Positions 1 through 6,717 of a stretch of 12,692 nucleotides of DNA are shown here, piece by piece (position 1 is the stretch's first letter; the number at the start of each line of letters is the position of its first letter). This stretch comes from Sulfuritalea sp. (lineage in GTDB: Bacteria > Pseudomonadota > Gammaproteobacteria > Burkholderiales > Rhodocyclaceae), in assembly GCA_022843505.1 (NCBI GenBank), contig JALHNN010000033.1, positions 1 through 12,692 of the forward strand, read 5' to 3'. The notes below the pieces were generated by a model that was given only the letters and a program-made list of their open reading frames with translations, ran no database searches and was not told the origin of the DNA. The translations under genes and the position numbers were made by a program.

Positions 1-327
1 AGCCAGCGCTGCGGCGGCGCGTCGCCGTCGCTCCGGCGCGGCGTGGCCCTGCAGCTTGAGCCCGTATTCGACGTTTGCCAGTACGGTCGTGCGCAACATG
101 ATCGGTCGCTGGAAGACCATGGCCTGGGTAAGCGGCCGCGCCCAGTTCAGGCGGCCACCGCTCGGGTGCAGCAGCCCGTGAATCAGGCGCAGCAGGGTGC
201 TCTTGCCGGCGCCATTGGGGCCGAGCACGATGTTGCGCTGGGCTGACAGGCTCATCGAGGCGTCATCGATGATGCGTGTCCCTCCCTCGGTCAGGCCGAG
301 CTTCGCTATCGTCAACCACGCGGCCAT
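1..327 (-). CDS. tupC: Tungstate/molybdate-type ABC transporter ATP-binding protein (TupC-like), C-terminus missing
   Basis: This would be the cytoplasmic ATPase that powers oxyanion import through the neighbouring permease. Reading the minus strand from the ATG at 327 gives 109 residues that leave the window without a stop. Walker A GPNGAGKS is at residues 36-43 and the Q-loop glutamine is in VFQRP (Q73). The signature motif, Walker B and H-loop lie beyond the left edge. The start is supported by GGAG about 5 nt upstream of the ATG. It is the second gene after the permease, separated by 151 bp that holds two 68-bp repeats. The ABC ATPase identity is firm. The tungstate assignment rests on the TupB-like permease and the ModE-like regulator next door, so molybdate or another oxyanion is possible. 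Confidence 0.85.
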   Translation of the reverse strand, partial: MAAWLTIAKLGLTEGGTRIIDDASMSLSAQRNIVLGPNGAGKSTLLRLIHGLLHPSGGRLNWARPLTQAMVFQRPIMLRTTVLANVEYGLKLQGHAAPERRRRAAAALA

Positions 328-339
328 GTCGGCTCCGTT

Positions 340-479
340 CCACGGCCGGCTTGGCACAGCCGGCCGGTTCGTCCGGCACGGAGCAGTGCTCCGCGAAACC
401 CCGGCCTTTTTCCACGGCCGGCTTTGCACAGCCGGCCGGTTCGTCCGGCACGGAGCAGTGCTCCGCGAAACCCCGGCCT
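340..479. repeat. Two tandem 68-bp hairpin-forming intergenic repeats (REP-like)
   Basis: Copies at 340-407 and 412-479 differ at one base by my reading (period 72 bp). Each contains an 8-bp stem with a 6-nt loop (344-351 with 358-365 in copy one; 416-423 with 430-437 in copy two). Each also contains the palindrome CGGAGCAGTGCTCCG (379-393 and 451-465). They fill nearly all of the gap between the permease stop and the ATPase start, so they would be transcribed within the uptake operon. They resemble dispersed REP-type elements. Whether they recur elsewhere in the genome cannot be seen here. Confidence 0.85.
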
Positions 480-1183
480 CACCCCCATTTCCTTTCCGCC
501 CAGCCCCTCACGGCATAGGCGATGGCGTTGATCGAGAGCACCACGGCGATCAGGACGAAGCCCAGGGCGAGCGCCAGGGGCAGGTCGCCCTTGCTGGTTT
601 CCAGCGCAATCGTGGTGGTCATCACGCGCGTTACGCCATCGATGTTGCCGCCGACGATCATCACCGCGCCGACTTCGGCGATGGCGCGGCCAAAGCCCGC
701 CAGCGCCGCCGTGGAAAGGGAAAATCGGCCGTCCCAGAGCAGGGTCGCCGCAGCACGGCTGCGGCTGGCGCCGAGCGAGCGAAGCTGTTCGCGATATTCC
801 GTCCACTCATCGGCAATCACCTGCCGCGTCAGCGCGGCGACAATAGGCGTGACAAGTATTGCTTGGGCAATGACCATCGCCGTCGGCGAGAACAGCAGGC
901 CCATCGCGCCCAGCGGGCCCGCGCGCGACAGCAACAGGTACACCAGCAGCCCCACCACCACGGGCGGCAGCCCCATTAGGCCGTTGAACAAAACGATCAG
1001 CACGCGTCGCCCGGGGAAGCGGCCAACCGCCAGCAGGGCGCCGATCGGCATGCCGGCGATGCAGGCGATCAGCGTGGCGGCGAGGCTGACACGCAGGCTG
1101 AGCCAGACGATGTCGGCCAGTCTGGCGTCGGCGGAGGCGACCAACTGCCAGGCGGTGAGGAAGGAATCCCCCAGTGTCGTCAC
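479..1183 (-). CDS. tupB: Tungstate-type ABC transporter permease (TupB-like)
   Basis: This 234-aa inner-membrane permease would form the pore for oxyanion uptake. Hydrophobic segments lie near residues 28-55, 61-86, 100-120, 155-180 and 203-225. The segment GLPPVVVGLLVYLLLSRAGP (71-90) is characteristic, in my recollection, of the TupB/WtpB branch. The EAA-like loop that docks the ATPase is at about 131-150 (EQLRSLGASRSRAAATLLW), followed by the family-typical AIAEVGAVMIVGGN. The start is GTG at 1183, because an in-frame TAA lies two codons upstream and no good Shine-Dalgarno is visible. The message may be leaderless or weakly initiated. The stop overlaps the end of the second hairpin repeat. 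The substrate-binding partner (TupA) is not in the window and may lie left of the ATPase. A molybdate permease is the main alternative. Confidence 0.85.
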   Translation of the reverse strand: MTTLGDSFLTAWQLVASADARLADIVWLSLRVSLAATLIACIAGMPIGALLAVGRFPGRRVLIVLFNGLMGLPPVVVGLLVYLLLSRAGPLGAMGLLFSPTAMVIAQAILVTPIVAALTRQVIADEWTEYREQLRSLGASRSRAAATLLWDGRFSLSTAALAGFGRAIAEVGAVMIVGGNIDGVTRVMTTTIALETSKGDLPLALALGFVLIAVVLSINAIAYAVRGWAERKWG

Positions 1184-1186
1184 TAT

Positions 1187-1206
1187 TTATGTGGCTGCGT
1201 GCATAA
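1187..1206. promoter_or_regulatory. Candidate operator (inverted repeat TTATG-N10-CATAA) in the divergent gap
   Basis: TTATG at 1187-1191 and CATAA at 1202-1206 form an inverted repeat inside the 61-bp gap between the divergent permease and regulator genes. The arms resemble the AT-rich half-sites of ModE-type operators, which are two TAT-rich arms around a GC-richer spacer. The position, almost on the permease start codon, would suit repression of uptake and autoregulation. Only five base pairs are matched, so chance is a real alternative. Confidence 0.35.
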
Positions 1207-1244
1207 GGGTGTGCAGGTTAAACTAAGCATTGAAGGGGTTGAAT

Positions 1245-2318
1245 ATGTCGTCGCCTGCAACAAGGCCCTATCTGCGTTGGAGTTGGGACTTCGGTCCGTT
1301 GCTGCAGGACGTTGACAGTACGCGCCTGCTGCAAATGCTCGCCGGTATCGGGGCCGGTGGCACGCTGGGTGCCGCGGCGGAAAGCTGCGGGATGTCTTAC
1401 CGCACGGCCTGGGGCCTGCTGCGCCAGTGCGAACAGTCATTGGGCGTCGCGCTGGCGGTCATGGAACGCGGTCGCGGCACGCGCCTGACCGAGTTCGGCG
1501 CAGCCCTCGTCGAACTCGACGTCGCCGCACGCGCCGCCCTCGAGGATGTGCATGCGCCCTGGCAGCGCCGGCTCGAGGCATTGCTGGCGCCCGTCGTGCG
1601 CACCGCACCGGAGCGCCTGCGGGTGGCGGCGAGCCACGACCTGGCGCTGGCCGACTGGGTGGAGCATGGACGGCGCATCCGCTTCGAGCTGTTCTGGCGC
1701 GGCAGCGAGGAGGCGCTGGCGGCGCTGGGGCGGGGCGAATGCGAACTGGCCGGTTTCCATGTGCCCGAGGATTGGCCCGTTCCGCGAATCGAGAACTGGC
1801 TCGGGCGCTGGCTGGACCCCATGACCCACGCCTGCCTGCCGGTGATGCGCCGCCGCCAGGGCCTGATCGTGGTGCGCGGAAACCCGCACCGACTGACAAG
1901 CCTGGCGGACATCGCGCGGCGCGGCTTGCGCATGGTCAATCGCCAGCGCGGTTCCGGCACGCGGGTGTTGATCGACGAACTGCTGGCGGCCAGCCGCGTG
2001 CGGCCGGAGTCGATCGCCGGCTACCAGCACGAGGAATTCACCCACGAGGCGGTGGCGGCGGAAGTCGCCGCCGGCCAGGCCGATGCCGGATTCGGCATCC
2101 AGGCCGCGGCGGAGCGCTACGACCTCGGCTTCGTGCCGCTGGTCACCGAGCGCTATGGCTTCGCCATGACGCGCGCGATCGCCGCGAGCCCCGAGGGCAG
2201 GTCTTTGCTCGCGCGCCTGCACGGCAACACCTTTCGCCAGCGCCTGCTGGCGATGCCTGGCTACGAGCCGCTGCCGGCGGGTGTGCCGGGCAGCTGGGAG
2301 GCTTTTCTCGCCGGCTGA
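1245..2318 (+). CDS. One-component regulator: ModE/LysR-like HTH fused to a periplasmic-binding-protein-like domain
   Basis: This cytoplasmic regulator (357 aa) probably senses tungstate or molybdate and controls the divergent uptake genes. Residues about 25-90 form a winged helix-turn-helix of the ModE/LysR type (GTLGAAAESCGMSYRTAWGL, then ERGRGTRLTEFG). Residues about 105-345 resemble the PBP-like sensor domain found on ModE-type regulators (for example MVNRQRGSGTRVLIDELL and the EEFTHEAVAAEVAAGQADAG region). I chose ATG 1245 because GAAGGGG at 1232-1238 sits 6 nt upstream. A TTG at 1230 is in frame but overlaps that Shine-Dalgarno. ModE itself uses TOBE domains for ligand binding, so this is a different architecture. 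The ligand is inferred from the neighbours, and a general LysR-type function cannot be excluded. Confidence 0.8.
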   Translation: MSSPATRPYLRWSWDFGPLLQDVDSTRLLQMLAGIGAGGTLGAAAESCGMSYRTAWGLLRQCEQSLGVALAVMERGRGTRLTEFGAALVELDVAARAALEDVHAPWQRRLEALLAPVVRTAPERLRVAASHDLALADWVEHGRRIRFELFWRGSEEALAALGRGECELAGFHVPEDWPVPRIENWLGRWLDPMTHACLPVMRRRQGLIVVRGNPHRLTSLADIARRGLRMVNRQRGSGTRVLIDELLAASRVRPESIAGYQHEEFTHEAVAAEVAAGQADAGFGIQAAAERYDLGFVPLVTERYGFAMTRAIAASPEGRSLLARLHGNTFRQRLLAMPGYEPLPAGVPGSWEAFLAG

Positions 2319-2453
2319 TGGACTTGATCCGGATCTGCATAAGGCCGACAGGAGGCTAACGGCCGAGCAAGGATTTGGTTTAAGATGAAAATATGAGACG
2401 GCCTTTCGCGCGCTCATGCGCAATTGTCTGCGTCCGGAGAACAGAAGGGTTCC

Positions 2454-2837
2454 ATGCCAAAGAAAAAGGCCGACAAGATCAAGTTCGATTGCTCGCAATG
2501 CCCCGGATGGTGCTGCAGCTACGAGCGTATCCGCACCACCCCATTCGACATTGCCCTGCTCGCCAGGCATTTCGAGTGCGACGAGAAGGACATCAAGAAG
2601 AATGCGCTCGACTTCATCGACGGCGAGTGGTTTCTGCGCCATCGCAAGGACGACATCTTCAAGTCCATCTGTGTCTTTTTCGACCGCGAGAAACGCCACT
2701 GCGGTATCTATGAAGCCCGTCCGCTGGTCTGCCACAAGTTCCCCTGGCAGAACACCTGTGGCTACTACGATTTTCTCAAGTTCGAGCGCGAAATGATGGG
2801 CGATGACGAATTCATCCCCCTGCCGTACCCGAAATAG
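2454..2837 (+). CDS. YkgJ-family cysteine-cluster protein (UPF0153-like)
   Basis: The 127-aa product carries the hallmark of the YkgJ/UPF0153 family, a putative zinc- or iron-sulfur-binding fold. An N-terminal C-x2-C-x3-CC cluster (C13, C16, C20, C21) is followed by C73, C83 and the conserved CGIYEARPLVCHKFPW block (C83, C93), with a further C102. The cellular role of the family is not established. No signal peptide is seen, so it should be cytoplasmic. I start at ATG 2454, which has GAAGGG about 4 nt upstream; an in-frame TTG at 2424 would add ten unsupported residues. It lies 35 bp ahead of the acidic small protein on the same strand and may be co-transcribed with it. It need not belong to the export system. 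Confidence 0.88.
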   Translation: MPKKKADKIKFDCSQCPGWCCSYERIRTTPFDIALLARHFECDEKDIKKNALDFIDGEWFLRHRKDDIFKSICVFFDREKRHCGIYEARPLVCHKFPWQNTCGYYDFLKFEREMMGDDEFIPLPYPK

Positions 2838-2872
2838 CCCTTTTTGCCCCCTTTGACAATCTGGAGACCGCG

Positions 2873-3145
2873 ATGAGCGAAGCCAAGGAACGAATTCTGC
2901 AACTCCTTCCCGCCGAGGGCTGGGACGCCATGTTCGAGGACGAAGACAATGTTGCCGTCGTTTGCTTCGCCCTGGTCGAGAGCACCGACGAAGAAGGCGC
3001 GGTTTCCTCCGCGGTTCGGCCGATGGCCGCCATCGGCGATGCGATCGAGTTCTGCGACGACTATCCGAACTACGTCGGCCTGACCCGCGGCGAAGAGGAT
3101 TGGGACGAAGAGGAAGAAGACGAGGAAGAGGAAGAAGAGGAATAG
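2873..3145 (+). CDS. Small acidic protein with poly-Glu C-terminal tail, unknown function
   Basis: I do not recognise a named family. The 90-residue protein has a mixed N-terminal part (1-72) that looks foldable, with MSEAKERILQLLPAEGW at the start and CFALVESTDEEG in the middle. It ends in a tail (73-90) built almost only of Glu and Asp around one Trp. A clear Shine-Dalgarno (GGAG, about 6 nt before the ATG) supports the start. There is no signal peptide or membrane segment. It sits between the YkgJ-type gene and the cyclic-nucleotide-fold gene, all on one strand. Such acidic tails occur on proteins that handle basic partners. The lysine-rich cargo encoded downstream is one conceivable partner, but this is speculation. 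Confidence 0.8.
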   Translation: MSEAKERILQLLPAEGWDAMFEDEDNVAVVCFALVESTDEEGAVSSAVRPMAAIGDAIEFCDDYPNYVGLTRGEEDWDEEEEDEEEEEEE

Positions 3146-3224
3146 CCTTCCCGATTTCACCCCGATCGACGGTGCGGCCGACATGTGCCCTTCCGTTCCG
3201 AATTGTCCTGTGTAGGAGAGGGTC

Positions 3225-3782
3225 ATGAGAAAAGTCTTGTACATCCTTGGGCAACTCGACGATGCCGACGTCGAGTGGCTGGCGACCAACGGGCAGCGCC
3301 AGAAGCTTGCCAAGGGATCCGTCGTGATCCAGAACGGGGTTCGCTCGGAGAATCTCTACATCGTCATCGATGGGCGACTGGCGGTGGTCCTGCCCAACGG
3401 GTTCAGGCTGGCCGAGGTTGGCGTCGGCGAAATCCTCGGTGAAATCTCGCTGGTCATTTCCAGCCCGCCGACGGCTTCGGTCGTGGTGGAAGAGGATTGC
3501 GTGGTGCTCGCGGTTTCGCAGCTGAAGCTGCGCAAGCAGTTGCAGCGCGACGCCGCGTTTGCCGGCCGCTTCTACCGCGCGCTTGCGGTATTCCTTGCCA
3601 ATCGCATGCGATCGACGCTGTCGACCCTGGGTTATGGCAATGCCCCGGCCGCCGAGCCGGGCAAGGCGATCGCCGACGAAGATGACGAGCAGGATGCGGA
3701 CTTGCTGGATGACGAGGTGCTGGACGAGGTGTACAACGCCGGCCTGCGATTCGAGCGTTTGCTCAAGAAGCTCGCACAGTAA
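3225..3782 (+). CDS. Cyclic-nucleotide-binding-fold protein without an HTH domain
   Basis: Residues about 8-115 match the CRP-type beta-roll: GSVVIQNGVRSENLYIVIDGRLAVV, then GEILGEISLVISSPPTASVV, which is the phosphate-binding cassette region. In CRP-like proteins this cassette carries an Arg before the Ser/Thr-Ala that contacts the cyclic phosphate. Here that site reads PPTAS (P82, T83, A84), so the Arg is missing. A helix (about 105-135) follows, then a very acidic stretch (151-167) and a charged C-terminal helix ending in RFERLLKKLAQ. No helix-turn-helix is present, so it is not a transcription factor of the CRP type. GGAGAG about 4 nt before the ATG supports the start. The TolC-family gene begins 29 bp downstream, suggesting a regulatory or structural role for the exporter. 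Confidence 0.85.
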   Translation: MRKVLYILGQLDDADVEWLATNGQRQKLAKGSVVIQNGVRSENLYIVIDGRLAVVLPNGFRLAEVGVGEILGEISLVISSPPTASVVVEEDCVVLAVSQLKLRKQLQRDAAFAGRFYRALAVFLANRMRSTLSTLGYGNAPAAEPGKAIADEDDEQDADLLDDEVLDEVYNAGLRFERLLKKLAQ

Positions 3783-3811
3783 GCAATCCGCCGGCAACAG
3801 GCTTGCCCAGA

Positions 3812-5440
3812 ATGCGCTCGGGGACGATACGCGCCGTCGCTGCCTTCCTGCTCTGTGTTCCCGCGGCGGGGGCGCAGGACTTGCGGCTGGCCAGGGATCT
3901 GGTCGTTCCCCCGCCACCCATGGAAGGGCCTGGCCGCAGCCTGACATTGAAGGGCGAAGCAAGCCTCGAAGACGTGTTGCGCCGCGCCTTGAGCGCCAAC
4001 CCCAATCTGGTGCTCCAGGGTTTGCAGGTCAAAGCCGAGCAGGGCAATGTCGACCAGGCCCTGGGCGCCTATGAGACGGAATTCACGCTGAATTATTCGC
4101 GCGAGGCCGGGCGACGGCCGCTGCGCCGGCAGGATGTGACGACTTTCGCCACGGCGGGTTCTCCGGAAAGTCGGGCCGAGAGCATCAACAATTCGGAGTT
4201 TCGTGCCGGAGTCACCCGCAACCTTCGTTCCGGGGCCGAACTGGAAGCAAGCGGCACCGTGAATTCCGCCGGCAGCACGCTCAACGAGGCTTCCGGCACG
4301 CCGCGGCAGACGACCGCCGGCCTGCGCTTCGGGATACGCGTGCCGTTGTTGCGCAACGCCGGCGGCGTGCAGAACGAAAGCGCGCTGAAGGCGCGAGAGA
4401 TCGAGCGCGACGCGAGCATCGAGGACCTCCTGCAGACGAGTTCGACCACGGTGCTGAATGTGGTGCAGGCCTACTGGGAACTTGCCGCGCGCCTGCTTCG
4501 CGCCAACATCCTGAGGGAGAGCGAGAAGCGCGCCAGCGACCTCGTCGCCGAGATCGAAAAGCTGGTTGCGGCGGACCAGATTCCCGGCGCCGAGCTCGAT
4601 CTTGCCGAAGCCAGCGCCGGTGAAAAGCGCTCCAGCCGGGTCGCCGAGGAGCAGGCCCTGCAGGCGGCCTGGAACAACCTCGGCCGCCTGCTCCAGGCGG
4701 ACACGGTCGACGACGTGCTCGGGGCCGCGCTGCAGACCGATGCCCTGCCGGAGGTGGACCCGCGCGCCGTGGATTTCGCCGGCCGCATGCAGGCACGGCA
4801 CAAGGATGCGCTGGACAAGCGCCCCGACATCCGCGCCGCGCGCCTGCGCGAGCGGGCGGCGCACATTCAGGTGCTGGCGGCGGAAGATACGCTGAAGACG
4901 CAGCTGGATTTCGTCGGATCGCTCAATACCAGCGGTCTGCGCGAGGGATCGAACGGTCCCGACTTCGACCTGTCACGACCGTTTCCCGTCCTCAACCTCG
5001 GATTCCAGGTGCGCATGCCCCTCGAGAGCACCGCCGCGCGAGGACTGGTAGCGACCCGTCAGGCGACCCATCGGCAGTCCGTCGTCCGGCTCCACGAAGC
5101 CGAAGGCAATGTCGGCTCGGCCATCGTCACCTCGTCGAGCGCCCTGCGCCGGATAGTCCGCCGTCACGAAGATACCGCGGGTGCGGTGGTCCGCTACGAA
5201 CAGGCGGTGAAGAACGAGTATGTCAAGCGCAAGCTGGGGCTGGCTACGCTGATCGACGTCATCACGGTGCAGGACCGGCTGGACGGTGCCCGCCTGCAGC
5301 TGCTGCAGTTGCGCCAGGAGTATGCGGTAGGCATTGCGCAGATCCTGTTCGATGCCGGCGAACTGGTGGGCAGGGAAGCCGATTCGTACCGGGTCAATAC
5401 GGCGCTGCTGGATCGGGCGGGAATCGCGGGCAGCAGGTAA
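3812..5440 (+). CDS. TolC-family outer-membrane channel protein of the export system
   Basis: This 542-aa protein should form the outer-membrane exit duct of the type-I-like secretion machine. A Sec signal peptide (MRSGTIRAVAAFLLCVPAAG, cut likely after AGA, before Gln-Asp) is followed by a Pro-rich linker. Two TolC-type repeats then begin near ASLEDVLRRALSANPNLVLQ and DFAGRMQARHKDALDKRPDI. Long alpha-helical stretches and the late segment VKNEYVKRKLGLATLIDVIT, matching the family's second-half helix motif, support the assignment. The length is slightly above a typical TolC-like protein. ATG 3812 is preferred because it directly precedes the signal peptide; a TTG at 3803 in frame is an alternative. 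The stop TAA shares one base with the ATG of the adaptor gene, implying coupled translation. Confidence 0.9.
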   Translation: MRSGTIRAVAAFLLCVPAAGAQDLRLARDLVVPPPPMEGPGRSLTLKGEASLEDVLRRALSANPNLVLQGLQVKAEQGNVDQALGAYETEFTLNYSREAGRRPLRRQDVTTFATAGSPESRAESINNSEFRAGVTRNLRSGAELEASGTVNSAGSTLNEASGTPRQTTAGLRFGIRVPLLRNAGGVQNESALKAREIERDASIEDLLQTSSTTVLNVVQAYWELAARLLRANILRESEKRASDLVAEIEKLVAADQIPGAELDLAEASAGEKRSSRVAEEQALQAAWNNLGRLLQADTVDDVLGAALQTDALPEVDPRAVDFAGRMQARHKDALDKRPDIRAARLRERAAHIQVLAAEDTLKTQLDFVGSLNTSGLREGSNGPDFDLSRPFPVLNLGFQVRMPLESTAARGLVATRQATHRQSVVRLHEAEGNVGSAIVTSSSALRRIVRRHEDTAGAVVRYEQAVKNEYVKRKLGLATLIDVITVQDRLDGARLQLLQLRQEYAVGIAQILFDAGELVGREADSYRVNTALLDRAGIAGSR

Positions 5441-6717
5441 TGGACGAGAGCGATTCCGACCGCAGCCAGAAGCTGTTCCGCAAGGTGGCCCTGGCGCGGC
5501 TGTCATCGCCGGATCGCCTGGACGTCCTGCTCGGGATCAGTCGTCCGCATACCATCCTGGCCTGGATAGGTGCTGCAATCCTGCTGGTGGCTTTTCTCTT
5601 CTGGGGCTTTACCTGGCCGGTGGAACAAAAAGTGGTGGGGCGATGCATCCTGACCAGTCCCAGCGGCATCGCCGAGGTTACGGCGAGTGCGGCCGGGGTC
5701 GTCAGCGGCCTTTCCGTGAAACTGGGCGACCGCGTCACGGCGAACCAGGTGATCGGCCGCGTCGTGCGTTCGGAGCTCGACGACCAGATTCGCCATGCCC
5801 GCGATCGATTGGCAGAACTCGAGCGCCGGCGCGAAGAGATTTCGCGGATCAACAGCCGTGCCAGCAGCCAGGGACGCGATTCCTCGAGCGCCGAGCGCCG
5901 CCTGCTCGAAGCGCAGCTGCGGCTCGCCGAGGAGAAGGCGGCGGCGATCGAAAAGCGCCTGGTGACCGAGCGCGAACTGGTGGCGCAGGGCCTGATCACG
6001 CGCCGTACCCTGCTCGATTCGGAGGAGGCCCATGCCGCGGCCATACTCGAACGGGAACAGCTGGTTGACCGCGCCGCCCAGTCGACGCTCGGCTACTCCG
6101 AGCAGCAGCGCCAGCGGGAGAGGGAACGCATCGCGATCGATTTCCAGGTCAACGAAACCCGGCGCAACCTGGAGGCATCGCTGGATATCGAGCGCCAGTC
6201 GGCCCCCATCGTCAGCATCTTCGGCGGGCGCGTGGTCGAGATCAAGATCGGCAACGGTGTCGCGGTTGGATTCGGCACTCCCGTCCTGTTGCTCGAACGG
6301 CTTGAAAATGCGCGTGGGGACATCGAGGCGGCGATCTATTTCCCGGGTGGCGAGGGCAAGCTGGTGGCGACGAACATGAACGCCGAGGTGGTGCCCGATT
6401 ACGTCAAGCGCCAGGAGTTCGGCTTCCTGCGGGCGCGGATCGAAAGCGTCTCCGATTACCCGGTAAGCTCGCCGGGCATGAGGCTACTGGTCCAGAACGA
6501 CAACCTGGTGCGCGAGCTCTCGGAATCCCGCTCGACGATATTCGCGCGCGCGCGCCTGGAGAGGAACGAGAAGGGCGGATTTGCCTGGTCGGCCGCCGCC
6601 GCCGAATCGCCCGATGTTCGACCCGGCGCGCTTTGTCGCGCCGAGGTCAAGGTTCGCGAACGGCCACCCTTCGCGCGCGCGATCGCATTGGTGAAGCAAT
6701 GGACACGGCTGCACTGA
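5440..6717 (+). CDS. HlyD-type periplasmic adaptor of the NHLP bacteriocin export family
   Basis: The 425-aa membrane fusion protein would bridge the inner-membrane ABC transporters and the TolC-like channel. It has a cytoplasmic N-terminus of about 37 residues and one transmembrane helix (about 38-58, ILAWIGAAILLVAFLFWGF). A first lipoyl-like half follows (about 75-110, GIAEVTASAAGVVSGLSVKL), then a long Glu/Arg-rich coiled coil (about 112-250). The second lipoyl half (about 250-285, IVSIFGGRVVEIKIGNGVAV) and a C-terminal beta domain complete it. This layout and the surrounding gene order fit the NHLM/NHLP secretion adaptor family (TIGR03794, from memory). The start overlaps the upstream stop as TAATG. 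Its last 19 bases overlap the start of the peptidase-transporter gene. Confidence 0.9.
   Translation: MDESDSDRSQKLFRKVALARLSSPDRLDVLLGISRPHTILAWIGAAILLVAFLFWGFTWPVEQKVVGRCILTSPSGIAEVTASAAGVVSGLSVKLGDRVTANQVIGRVVRSELDDQIRHARDRLAELERRREEISRINSRASSQGRDSSSAERRLLEAQLRLAEEKAAAIEKRLVTERELVAQGLITRRTLLDSEEAHAAAILEREQLVDRAAQSTLGYSEQQRQRERERIAIDFQVNETRRNLEASLDIERQSAPIVSIFGGRVVEIKIGNGVAVGFGTPVLLLERLENARGDIEAAIYFPGGEGKLVATNMNAEVVPDYVKRQEFGFLRARIESVSDYPVSSPGMRLLVQNDNLVRELSESRSTIFARARLERNEKGGFAWSAAAAESPDVRPGALCRAEVKVRERPPFARAIALVKQWTRLH

Noticed and set aside
263..451. Short ORF over the hairpin repeats with a duplicated peptide (PDEPAGCAKPAVE)
   Set aside because: The peptide duplication simply reflects the 72-bp DNA period. 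The frame runs into the real ATPase gene out of phase, so coding is unlikely.
2343..2364. Possible terminator after the regulator (GGCCG with CGGCC, 12-nt loop)
   Set aside because: The stem is only five base pairs with a long loop, and no T-tract follows.
1437..3962. Minus-strand ORF of 841 codons spanning several plus-strand genes
   Set aside because: It crosses gene boundaries and intergenic gaps of well-supported plus-strand genes and has Arg/Pro/Gly-rich shadow composition.
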